Both the position numbers and the translations under genes were made by a program. A stretch of DNA of 51,863 nt from an uncultured Bacteroidia bacterium. GTDB lineage: Bacteria > Bacteroidota > Bacteroidia > Bacteroidales > ML635J-15. This document shows positions 44,411 through 51,863 of this stretch, piece by piece (position 1 is the first letter of the stretch; the number at the start of each line of letters is the position of its first letter). Location of the stretch: contig CACYQN010000018.1 in the NCBI GenBank assembly GCA_902776565.1, positions 1-51,863 on the forward strand. The letters run 5' to 3'. Under the pieces are notes generated by a model. It saw nothing but the letters and a program-made list of their open reading frames with translations. It searched no databases and was not told where the DNA came from.

Positions 44411-45934
44411 ATGCAATATATGGAAGGTAATTTACTTTTTGTAGGTGGAGATTTGTCTGGAATACAGAAGTTCATCTATAATATTACTTCAAAAAGGGCG
44501 ATGGTGAGTTTAAAAGGACGTTCCCAATATTTGAAGGAATTAACAGATGAAATATGTAATAATATTCTGAATATAAAAGATTTGCAAAACTCGTCAATGA
44601 AGAGGGAGATGATGGAAATCTATTGTTCGGGAGGGAAATTTTATCTGCAAGTGCCAGATACGCCAGATGTCAGAACGGCTATTGAAAAAATACGGCAAGA
44701 TACAGAAAAGAAATTATGGGAAGAACACAAGGGTCAGCTGTCGATTAACATTGACTATGTTCCATTCTGTTATGTCGGGAATAATGTCAAAGTCGGAAAC
44801 GAAACAGGCAACATCGGCATTCTTTGGAGATATATGACTGAAAAGTTCAATAATCTGAAAAATCAGAAGTTCAAAAGTCTATTGATTGATGGTTATAAGG
44901 ATTTCTTTGAAATAACGAAAGTTGGCGAAAATGACAAGGTTTGCCAGATTACAGGAATTGAAGGTGCAGTTCCGTATGAACTTCCATTCAAGGATGAGAA
45001 TGGTGAAGTAGAGAAATTGTTTGTCCTTGAGTCTGTAAAAAAACAAATTTATAAGGGTTTAGAATTGAGAGATAAACAACATTTCAAGATGTTGGAGGAG
45101 TATGCTGGCGATACATATCTGGGCATTTTGAGAATGGATGTTGACGGGCTTGGCGCAAGATTCATAAAAGGTTTCGATTCTATGGAGGATTACAAGAAGT
45201 TTTCTAAAGGGTTAGATGATTTTTTTGATGCAGACAATGGCAATCTCCATACTATTCAAGAGTTGTATAAAGAGTATTTGAACATCGTTTATGCTGGTGG
45301 TGATGACATATTTGTTGTGGGGCGTTGGGATAAAGTAATTGATTTCGCAGCAGATGTTCAAAAAGCGTTTAAAGAGTATTGCCTGAATGAGTTAAAAGAT
45401 GAAACCTTGTCTATTTCTGGCGGTGTAGCCATTATAAATAAAAAATTCCCGATAGCCAAGGCAGCCGAACTGGCTGGAGAAGCTGAAGATGCTGCAAAAA
45501 AGTATAACAATGGAAAAAAGAATGCTTTCAATATGTTCGGTGAAAGTATTTCTTGGAATGAAGAGTTTGAATATGTGAAAAACTACAAGGATCAGTTCGT
45601 TTCGTTAATTGACAAATGTGGCTTGTCAAGAGGAATATTGCACAAAATAATGAAATATGCAGCTATTGTAAAAGAGAATAAGGTTATTGAAGAGGAAAAC
45701 AGGTACGGCAACAATAAGCGAAAACCTGATTGGAGTTATTTGTGGCATACGGCATATTATTTAACACGATTTATGGGCAAGGAGAAGGATAATAATGCTG
45801 TTTATGATTTTTGCAAGGATTTACGTGATACACAGCTTCATACTCCAGAACAATATAGACTTATGTCGTTGGCCGCCCGTTGGGCAGAATTAGAATTGAG
45901 AGAAATAAAAAATATTAACGATAAAAACGAATAA
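44411..45934 (+). CDS. csm1: Cas10/Csm1 of type III-A, lacking the HD domain
   Basis: A 507-residue large subunit, far shorter than the usual 750-850. It begins directly with the first palm domain (GDLSGIQKFIYNIT, SLKGRSQYL), so the N-terminal HD DNase is absent; the next gene upstream is cas6, so it is not split off. The second palm has RMDVDGLGA near 251-259 and the intact cyclase motif GGDD at 296-299 (YAGGDDIFVVG), so synthesis of cyclic oligoadenylate or a related signal is expected on target RNA binding. The zinc-finger region usual between the palms is reduced to VCQITGIEG with a single Cys. A C-terminal helical domain (about 390-507) is present. Confidence 0.93.
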   Translation: MQYMEGNLLFVGGDLSGIQKFIYNITSKRAMVSLKGRSQYLKELTDEICNNILNIKDLQNSSMKREMMEIYCSGGKFYLQVPDTPDVRTAIEKIRQDTEKKLWEEHKGQLSINIDYVPFCYVGNNVKVGNETGNIGILWRYMTEKFNNLKNQKFKSLLIDGYKDFFEITKVGENDKVCQITGIEGAVPYELPFKDENGEVEKLFVLESVKKQIYKGLELRDKQHFKMLEEYAGDTYLGILRMDVDGLGARFIKGFDSMEDYKKFSKGLDDFFDADNGNLHTIQELYKEYLNIVYAGGDDIFVVGRWDKVIDFAADVQKAFKEYCLNELKDETLSISGGVAIINKKFPIAKAAELAGEAEDAAKKYNNGKKNAFNMFGESISWNEEFEYVKNYKDQFVSLIDKCGLSRGILHKIMKYAAIVKENKVIEEENRYGNNKRKPDWSYLWHTAYYLTRFMGKEKDNNAVYDFCKDLRDTQLHTPEQYRLMSLAARWAELELREIKNINDKNE

Positions 45935-45936
45935 TT

Positions 45937-46404
45937 ATGGATTGGAAAGAATTAATTCCTGAAAGTGAAATCAAAGACAAAGTCACAGATAAGACTGTGG
46001 ATTTCGCAAAAAGATTTGGTGCACATTTGGGGACAGATGATTTGAGTTATTATGAGGATAAAAATGGAAAACAAAAATCAAGAGTTGATAGAGCTAAGCT
46101 GACGACCACACAATTGCGTAGGTTCTTTGGTGAAGTGAAGCGTCAACAATTGAAAGGATATGATGAAACTAATTTTGTCCTATTGAAACCCAAATTGGCG
46201 TATGCTGTTGGTCGTGCAAAAGATCCAAAAGCAAAAATCAATGATTTCTATTTTGTGATTGCAAAAGCAATAGATTGCGTAAAAGTAGACACAAAAGAGG
46301 AATCTGATAAACGTTTCAAAAATTTCATCAAAATTTTTGAAGCAATAGTTGCTTTTCATAAAGCATCGGAAGAAAGCGATTTAGAAGACATAGATAAACA
46401 ATAA
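45937..46404 (+). CDS. csm2: Csm2, type III-A small subunit
   Basis: A 155-residue, mostly helical protein that lines the inner filament and contacts target RNA. LTTTQLRRFFGEVKR near 55-69 and LLKPKLAYAVGR near 83-94 are the family motifs. It starts 2 bases after csm1. The C-terminus is acidic. Its presence, not Cmr5, makes this subtype III-A. Confidence 0.92.
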   Translation: MDWKELIPESEIKDKVTDKTVDFAKRFGAHLGTDDLSYYEDKNGKQKSRVDRAKLTTTQLRRFFGEVKRQQLKGYDETNFVLLKPKLAYAVGRAKDPKAKINDFYFVIAKAIDCVKVDTKEESDKRFKNFIKIFEAIVAFHKASEESDLEDIDKQ

Positions 46405-46415
46405 AAATTATTAAT

Positions 46416-47099
46416 ATGAAGCAGATTGTCGAAAAAATAAAAATACAAGCAAACATACGTCTTTTAACAGGTTTGCACATTGGTGGAAGTAAAGATAATG
46501 TTGAAATAGGGGGAATTGACAACCCTGTTATTAAAATAATGTTAGATAAAGGGAAACCTTATATTCCTGGTAGTTCATTAAAAGGAAAGATACGGTGTTT
46601 GCTGGAGCAAATGAAAGGCGTAAAATTAGGCGGGTCTCCATTAATAAATAGTGTATTTGGTTATACCGATGGCAAAAGTATTTCAAAACTGATAGTTAGA
46701 GATGCTTATCTGACTGATGAGTCTGTTGAATTGTTGGAAACATGTGATAATTTAGATATGCCGTATACAGAAAACAAATATGAAAACACAATAGATAGGT
46801 ACACTGGAACAACTATAAAAGGAGGTATTAGACAAACAGAACGTGTCCCTGCTGGTGTTTTGTTTAAATCTGAATTTATCATCAATGTGTGGAAAACTGA
46901 TGAACAAGATGCCCCAAAAGATGAAGAATGTTCTTTGTTAATGTTCAAAGATGCAGTAAATGCTTTGGAAAATGATTATTTGGGTGGTAGTGGTTCGCGT
47001 GGATATGGGCAAATTAAGTTTGAAAACTGGAAATATTTCAAAGCTTCTAAAGATTCAGATTGGAAAATGTCAAAGGTAGAAAATTTGATAACATGGTAA
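46416..47099 (+). CDS. csm3: Csm3, type III-A backbone RAMP and target RNase
   Basis: A 227-residue RAMP forming the crRNA-binding backbone and cutting target RNA at 6-nt steps. The catalytic Asp is D35 in GGIDNPVIK, equivalent to D32/D33 of characterised Csm3, so RNase activity should be intact. YIPGSSLKGKIR near 49-60 and the glycine-rich GGSGSRGYGQIKF near 197-209 are canonical. Spacing to csm2 is 11 bases. Confidence 0.95.
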   Translation: MKQIVEKIKIQANIRLLTGLHIGGSKDNVEIGGIDNPVIKIMLDKGKPYIPGSSLKGKIRCLLEQMKGVKLGGSPLINSVFGYTDGKSISKLIVRDAYLTDESVELLETCDNLDMPYTENKYENTIDRYTGTTIKGGIRQTERVPAGVLFKSEFIINVWKTDEQDAPKDEECSLLMFKDAVNALENDYLGGSGSRGYGQIKFENWKYFKASKDSDWKMSKVENLITW

Positions 47100-47102
47100 C
47101 TT

Positions 47103-48110
47103 ATGGCGAAACTGGAGTTTAACATATATAAGTTGCATTTCACTTCGCCTTTGCATTTGGGAGATGCACGCGAAGACTATGGTATTAGCCTTAGAACAAT
47201 TGCTTCAGACTCCATCTATGCGGCATTGATTTCTTGCTTAGCAAAGATGGGAGAAGTCGTTCCCGATAATGGAGATTTGGGATGCACGATAAGCAGTCTG
47301 TTTCCTTTTTATCAGAAGGATAAAAAGACTGATACTGTCCTATTTTTTCCAAAACCGATGAAGCAGACACTACCTACATCAGAAAAGGCAAAAGAAGAAC
47401 GCAAGAAGGTGAAAAAGGTTGCTTGGCTCGATGCTCAAACATTTTCTAGGGCACTGAGAGGCGAACATTTGTTTGATGATGATGTGGCAATTGATAATAT
47501 TCAAGGCGAATATTTGACTGACAAGAAAATTGATAAGGATTTCATAGTATCACAGGTTTTTCCACGTGTGATGGTTTCTCGAAATGGATGCGAAGATGCA
47601 GTTCCTTTTTATATGGACAGAATTATGTTCAAAGACTATTCTGGTTTGTATTTTATTGCAGAAGGAGATACAACGTTGTTGGAAAAAGCATTGAGTCTTC
47701 TTCAGTATGAAGGTATTGGCACGGACAGAAATGTTGGCAATGGTTATTTCGAATATGAATCCTTTTCGGATAATATTGAAATACCAGACAATGCTGATTT
47801 TGCGATATCTCTTTCCTCATTTGTTCCGGATTCCAACGAACAATTGCAGGAAATGTTAAGTTCTGACGAGGTTGCATACGATTTTCAGCGTCGTGGAGGT
47901 TGGATTACCACACCGCCACACAATACCTTACGCAAGAATGTAATATATGCTTTTACTGCAGGGTCTGTTTTCAAGATACAAAGCGAAGGAGTTCAATGTA
48001 GAGGCAAAGTTGACATTGATTTGAAACCAGAAATCAGTTGGGACAACAAATTGGTACATCCGATTTGGCGTTGTGGTCGTTCTTTGTTTTTACCTATAAA
48101 ACTTGGGTGA
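47103..48110 (+). CDS. csm4: Csm4, type III-A crRNA 5'-tag-binding RAMP
   Basis: A 335-residue RAMP (Cas5-like) that holds the crRNA 5' tag and joins Cas10. N-terminal HFTSPLHLGDAREDYG and the GIGTDRNVGNGYFEY glycine-rich motif near 205-219 are diagnostic, as is the DSIYAALISCL segment near 35-45. A charged Lys-rich stretch (KAKEERKKVKKV) near 98-110 is surface-exposed in this family. It starts 3 bases after csm3. Confidence 0.93.
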   Translation: MAKLEFNIYKLHFTSPLHLGDAREDYGISLRTIASDSIYAALISCLAKMGEVVPDNGDLGCTISSLFPFYQKDKKTDTVLFFPKPMKQTLPTSEKAKEERKKVKKVAWLDAQTFSRALRGEHLFDDDVAIDNIQGEYLTDKKIDKDFIVSQVFPRVMVSRNGCEDAVPFYMDRIMFKDYSGLYFIAEGDTTLLEKALSLLQYEGIGTDRNVGNGYFEYESFSDNIEIPDNADFAISLSSFVPDSNEQLQEMLSSDEVAYDFQRRGGWITTPPHNTLRKNVIYAFTAGSVFKIQSEGVQCRGKVDIDLKPEISWDNKLVHPIWRCGRSLFLPIKLG

Positions 48111-48111
48111 T

Positions 48112-49932
48112 ATGGAAGATTTAGAAGGAATAAATAAAAAGAAAAATCTTGAAATAGAAGTGCTTACTCCATTGTCAATAGGAGCAGGAGCAGAAAAGGA
48201 TTGGGTGCGTGGTGTAGATTTCGTTCTTGACAATGGAAAACTTTACCGTCTCAATCTAAAGAAAATGGTAGTCAATGGGGTAAAAGTAGAAGAATTGACA
48301 ACTTATTTTTCCCAAAAGGACGAAGATGGTTTAAAGTCAAAGTTGAAAAGTAAATTGAATGCAGTTTCCGACTTTTCGATGACATTTCCTGTTGAAAGTG
48401 ACAATGATGTGAAAGCTTTTGTAAAGAATCAACTGAACGGCAAACCAGTACTTGTCGGTAGTTCGTTGAAAGGTGCTATTCGGTCTGTATTGTTCCAGTA
48501 TTTTGACGGCGATTCCAAAGATGGCAAAGAGGTTTTTGGGTCATCAACAGTAGGGGATGAGTTTATGAGATTCATAAAGATTTCTGACGCAGAATTTGAT
48601 AGTACTGAATTGGTTAATACTAAGATATTCAATCTAAGGAAGTCTGATCGAGAATGGCTAGGTGGTTGGAAACAAGATACATCAACTACAAGAGAATCCT
48701 TTTCGAACACAGGATTTAATACGCTGTATGAAAGTCTTATGCCAAAACAAAAAGGTTGCGTGTCGTTAATGTTATCAGAAAGAACATTTCAGAATTTTAA
48801 TATTAGATTATTTTATGAAAATAAAAGGAGTAAATTGGAGTCGCAACTGAGAACAGAAAGAGACCCAGAAAAACAACAAAAGATACAAAAGGATATTAAC
48901 GATGTCGAAAGATTATTGAATACTGTTGAGCAGAAAGAAAACATAATAAGAATAGAAAATCTTTTTGCCATTATTAACGAACATACAGAAGATTATCTTA
49001 GGAAAGAAAGAGCATTTTTTGAAAAATACTCAACGGATAAGACCGATGAAATAGTAAAGTCGATAAATGCTTTATTGCAACAAATTCCAGATGACAATTC
49101 GTATTGTATATTGAAGATGTCTGCAGGTTCTGGATTCCATTCCATTACTGGCGATTGGCAGTTCGATGATTATTCTATCAACGGTTTGGATACTAGTAAA
49201 AAAGTGTCAAGAGGTTTGTTTTATGGAGATAAATCCGCAAAATCGCGCAAAATTGCAGTATGGGACGGCAATTATTCTCTGATGGGGTTTGTAAAACTGC
49301 GAGCTATAAGTGATGAAGAACTTAGGCAATTGGAAGTGAAGCGTGCCGAGGAACAGCATCGTAGAGAATTGGAAAGACAAGCTGAATTGGAGGCAGAATG
49401 CTTAAGAAAAGAAAAAGAAGAACAGGAACGGAAACAGTTGCAGGAACAAGAGGACAAGTATAAAGTGTTAGTTTCAGAGGGAGACAATCTATATGTTGCT
49501 AATAGTATCGAAGAAGCCTTGACCAAATATCAGGAGGCAAAATCAATATTCCCCAAAAAGTTTGATTTGGATAAGACCATAGATGAACTTAAACAACAAG
49601 TTGCTGCTATTCAACAGTCTAAAGAGATTGAAGCAAGAAAACGGCAAGAGTCCGAAGACCGAAAGAAATCCAATTTGATTCCTTTGTCTGAGAAAATTGC
49701 AAATGCACAGAAACTTCCCACTCTATATGGTAATGTGAAACAATGGATGAAACAGAATGGTGTTGATTTGTTGTCTGACAAAGATAGGGAAGCCCTTTAT
49801 AGTAAAATAAAGGATATTGTCGCTTCTATGAAAGATAGGGAACGAACAGCAATGAAGGGTTTGGGCAAAGATTTGGATATGCTTGTAGGTTCTGATACTG
49901 CACAAAAATGGTTCAACGAAATTATTAATTAA
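48112..49932 (+). CDS. csm5: Csm5 with an additional C-terminal coiled-coil/TPR-like region
   Basis: A 606-residue protein from the ATG at 48112, one base after the csm4 stop (a TTG start at 48103 is less likely). Residues 1-400 are Csm5, the RAMP at the crRNA 3' end: LTPLSIGAGAEKDW, PVLVGSSLKGAIRSVLFQYF near 106-125, SAGSGFHSITGDW near 343-355, with a helical insertion near 235-310. Family members normally end near 350-400. Here follow a Glu/Arg-rich coiled coil (402-452), a TPR-like hairpin with EGDNLY..NSIEEALTKYQEAKSIFP (near 457-482), another coiled segment (495-525) and a helical end (530-606; YGNVKQWMKQNG, GLGKDLDMLVG). The extension is of unknown function. Confidence 0.9.
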   Translation: MEDLEGINKKKNLEIEVLTPLSIGAGAEKDWVRGVDFVLDNGKLYRLNLKKMVVNGVKVEELTTYFSQKDEDGLKSKLKSKLNAVSDFSMTFPVESDNDVKAFVKNQLNGKPVLVGSSLKGAIRSVLFQYFDGDSKDGKEVFGSSTVGDEFMRFIKISDAEFDSTELVNTKIFNLRKSDREWLGGWKQDTSTTRESFSNTGFNTLYESLMPKQKGCVSLMLSERTFQNFNIRLFYENKRSKLESQLRTERDPEKQQKIQKDINDVERLLNTVEQKENIIRIENLFAIINEHTEDYLRKERAFFEKYSTDKTDEIVKSINALLQQIPDDNSYCILKMSAGSGFHSITGDWQFDDYSINGLDTSKKVSRGLFYGDKSAKSRKIAVWDGNYSLMGFVKLRAISDEELRQLEVKRAEEQHRRELERQAELEAECLRKEKEEQERKQLQEQEDKYKVLVSEGDNLYVANSIEEALTKYQEAKSIFPKKFDLDKTIDELKQQVAAIQQSKEIEARKRQESEDRKKSNLIPLSEKIANAQKLPTLYGNVKQWMKQNGVDLLSDKDREALYSKIKDIVASMKDRERTAMKGLGKDLDMLVGSDTAQKWFNEIIN

Positions 49933-49936
49933 TTCC

Positions 49937-50015
49937 CCCGAAAATTGAAATATAATTTATGATTTTACTCCCGAAAATTGAAATATAATTTATAATTTTA
50001 CCCCCGAAAATTTAA
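49937..50015 (+). repeat. 33-nt-period tandem repeat upstream of the second ATPase
   Basis: CCCGAAAATTGAAATATAAT starts at 49937 and 49970, and CCCGAAAATTTAATTG at 50003: three units, period exactly 33, the third cut short. The tract begins 4 bases after the csm5 stop and ends just before the ATPase start codon. Confidence 0.88.
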
Positions 50016-50027
50016 TTGTACAAATGT

Positions 50028-51353
50028 ATGGATTATTTTAATCGAAGGATAGACAATGAGTTGCAGAGATGGAAGGAAGATGGTGATAGAATGCCTTTGT
50101 TGATACGGGGGGCAAGGCAGGTAGGGAAGACTTCTTCCATACGTCATTTAGGCGAGAGTTTTCAGTATTATGTTGAAATCGATTTGAACGAAAGCTCAAC
50201 CTTACGGGAGATTTTTGCTGATGACATTTCTCCGCAGGAGATATGTCGCCGCATATCCTATGTGGTAAACAAACCTATCATTGCAGGTAAAACCTTATTG
50301 TTTATTGATGAGATTCAGTCGTGTCCTGCGGCAATCAACAAGTTGCGCTATTTTTATGAGCAATATCAGGAATTGCATCTCATTGCAGCAGGTTCACTCT
50401 TGGAGTTTGTGCTGGCCGACCTGCCTTCATTTGGTGTAGGCAGAGTACGTTCTCTCTTTATGTATCCCTTCAGTTTCGAGGAATTTCTTCGTGCCAATGG
50501 GGAGGAATTATTGATAGAGGCATACCGTTCGTCAAATCCTGATGCACCATTGCCAGAGGTTGTGCATAACCGGATTATTAATCTCCTGAAGACTTTCTTG
50601 TTGATTGGTGGAATGCCCAAAGTTGTGTCAGCTTTTGTAAAAACAAACGACTTGATGAAATGTCAACGGGTGCTTACCGATTTGGTGGTGTCATATAGGG
50701 ATGATTTCAAGAAATATAGGAAACGCATCTCCGAACAGCGAATAGGTATGGTGCTTGATGCTGTTGCACAGCAAAAGTCAGGTCGGTTTGTGTATTCTAA
50801 TATAAATGACAATCTGTCGCTTGCGCAGGTAAAACTTACTCTTGACCTATTGGTCAAGGCGGGATTGGTTTATTCCGTTTTGCATACTTCTGCCAATGGA
50901 ATTCCGCTTGGAGCCGAGGTGAATGAGAGATACCAGAGAATGTCGGTTTTTGACACTGGTGTGCAGCAGTGCCTGTTGGGTGCTGATATTGCGAAAATGT
51001 CGCTGGTGGCAGATTGGGATGTAGTGAACAAAGGTACTCTGGCAGAAGTGTATGTGGCTGCGGAATTGGTAAAGGCAGCTTCATATTACGAACGTCAGCA
51101 GCTCTATTGCTGGCATAGGGAAAAGAAGGACAGTCAGGCTGAAGTTGATTTTGTCGTTCAGGTAGGGCAGAAGATTGTTCCGGTTGAAGTGAAATCGGGG
51201 GCGATAGGCAAGATGAAGAGTTTAAGAATCTTTCTTGATGAAAAAAAATCGACCTATGGAGTGCGCACTTCGATGGAGAATTTTGCGCACTATGAAAATA
51301 TCCGTGTTTATCCGTTATATGCAATTTCAAATCTTTTAAACGCTGAATTATGA
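50028..51353 (+). CDS. AAA ATPase with C-terminal DUF4143 domain (copy 2)
   Basis: A 441-residue protein from the ATG at 50028 (MDYFNRRIDNEL; an in-frame TTG at 50016 lies in the repeat tract). Walker A RGARQVGKTSS near 27-37, Walker B LLFIDEIQSCP near 86-96, AAGSLLEFVL near 120-129, then the DUF4143 domain with SQAEVDFVVQVGQKIVPVEVKSG near 364-386, a restriction-endonuclease-like D...EVK core. It is a paralogue of 16518-17882, clearly diverged. It lies 95 bases after csm5 in the same direction, but nothing known ties this family to type III CRISPR; neighbourhood alone does not prove a role in it. Confidence 0.9.
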   Translation: MDYFNRRIDNELQRWKEDGDRMPLLIRGARQVGKTSSIRHLGESFQYYVEIDLNESSTLREIFADDISPQEICRRISYVVNKPIIAGKTLLFIDEIQSCPAAINKLRYFYEQYQELHLIAAGSLLEFVLADLPSFGVGRVRSLFMYPFSFEEFLRANGEELLIEAYRSSNPDAPLPEVVHNRIINLLKTFLLIGGMPKVVSAFVKTNDLMKCQRVLTDLVVSYRDDFKKYRKRISEQRIGMVLDAVAQQKSGRFVYSNINDNLSLAQVKLTLDLLVKAGLVYSVLHTSANGIPLGAEVNERYQRMSVFDTGVQQCLLGADIAKMSLVADWDVVNKGTLAEVYVAAELVKAASYYERQQLYCWHREKKDSQAEVDFVVQVGQKIVPVEVKSGAIGKMKSLRIFLDEKKSTYGVRTSMENFAHYENIRVYPLYAISNLLNAEL

Positions 51354-51638
51354 AAGAAGGCACCCGATACCTATATATAATATAATTCGATAGTGGTTGC
51401 TTGGTCATACTTTGGCTATTCTTTATAGTTGTAATGTTGTAAGCCATCAAGCTTGATGTCGACGAGCAACAGATTCTCACAGAATCTTTGTGCAGAAATA
51501 TTACATACCCTTTCGTGGGTGTTGCGTATTTGGTGTGTATGTGTTTGATAATTAATCTGTTCTAGTGTTTAGTGAGTCTTGTGTATACATCAATGCCCCA
51601 ACTCAAACTGTACAAGATTTTTATTCACACTTCGATTC

Positions 51639-51669
51639 TTGCATGGTATTTTTTATCTCCGTAGTTTTG
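51639..51669 (+). promoter_or_regulatory. Promoter-like pair (TTG-20-TAGTTTTG) near the right edge
   Basis: TTG at 51639-51641 and TAGTTTTG at 51662-51669, 20 bases apart, match the Bacteroidetes promoter and point to a gene beginning near the right edge. The 51354-51638 stretch before it holds no gene that I can recognise. Confidence 0.45.
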
Positions 51670-51744
51670 CACCGTCAAAGTTCAATGAACGTTTGGCAAA
51701 TAGAGTTAATAAAAATTATTTACAAATTTAAAATTTTAAAGTCG

Positions 51745-51863
51745 CAACTAACACAAATTCAAAATGCCACGCGATAATACACACGGCCGCTGTAGCAAGC
51801 GGTGCGGGAAACGCGATACCGGTTCCAGGAACTGGTTGGGCAGCAGACACAATCGCACTCACA
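51745..51863 (+). CDS. Possible start of a membrane-associated protein, cut by the window edge
   Basis: From about 51780 one frame reads HTAAVASGAGNAIPVPGTG and WAADTIALT to the edge, a Gly/Ala-rich hydrophobic hairpin resembling the PxPG..aD segment of GTPase-associated (DUF697/IRG-like) membrane domains. No ATG is available in that frame; the ATG at 51764 is in another frame that gives Arg/Cys/His-rich sequence. A frameshift, an unusual start or chance cannot be separated here. Confidence 0.3.

Noticed and set aside
51565..51777. 70-codon + strand frame near the right edge
   Set aside because: The chosen start is an unlikely codon upstream of the promoter-like pair, and the sequence is low-complexity Lys/Ile-rich without recognisable motifs.

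Overview
The window looks like a chromosomal contig from an uncultured member of the Bacteroidetes, most likely order Bacteroidales. The evidence is the set of type IX secretion substrates with both A-type and B-type C-terminal sorting domains, Bacteroidetes-only families (DUF4175, DUF2795, S46 dipeptidyl-peptidase), promoter boxes of the TAnnTTTG type, a near absence of Shine-Dalgarno sequences, and a YbeY variant that lacks the third zinc histidine. The left edge begins inside a 5S rRNA gene, which suits a contig that breaks at an rRNA operon.

Layout. 1-119: 5S rRNA 3' part and terminator. 230-16415: housekeeping and envelope genes on the + strand (large T9SS surface protein, inositol monophosphatase, rhomboid, radical SAM protein, lipoprotein, AddA-like helicase-nuclease, methyltransferase, ECF sigma factor, DsbD, S46 peptidase). 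16474-18016: an AAA/DUF4143 ATPase cassette bracketed by direct copies of a 33-nt-period repeat tract. 18167-23231: a palindromic element, a lipoprotein, the DUF4175 protein and YbeY. 23232-36777: mostly minus-strand genes (AsmA-like protein, C1B peptidase, T9SS type B protein, DUF2795, cobalamin adenosyltransferase, BRO/DinD-like protein, then phosphate butyryltransferase and butyrate kinase). 37172-40577: glycosyltransferase, phosphate acetyltransferase and acetate kinase. Two acyl-phosphate-to-ATP pathways (butyrate and acetate) thus lie within 6 kb.

40578-51353 is the accessory part: a RAYT transposase remnant with a REP-like palindrome, a CRISPR leader and promoter, a 30-repeat CRISPR array, cas6, and a complete type III-A interference operon (csm1 to csm5), followed by a second AAA/DUF4143 ATPase preceded by its own 33-nt-period tract. 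The Csm1/Cas10 protein lacks the HD nuclease domain but keeps the cyclase GGDD motif, and the Csm5 protein carries a C-terminal extension of about 200 residues (coiled coil, TPR-like hairpin, helical end domain). No cas1/cas2 and no CARF-type effector or ring nuclease is visible, so the adaptation module and the effector of any cyclic nucleotide signal must be elsewhere or absent. The first CRISPR repeat is split by a 69-bp hairpin-bearing insertion.

Small palindromic elements of at least four families are scattered over the window, including copies inserted in frame in two protein-coding genes, one inside the loop of a terminator and one that cuts off the last CRISPR repeat. The strongest candidates for something little described are the extended Csm5 with the HD-less Cas10, and the association of both DUF4143 ATPases with three-unit 33-nt repeat tracts directly upstream of their start codons.
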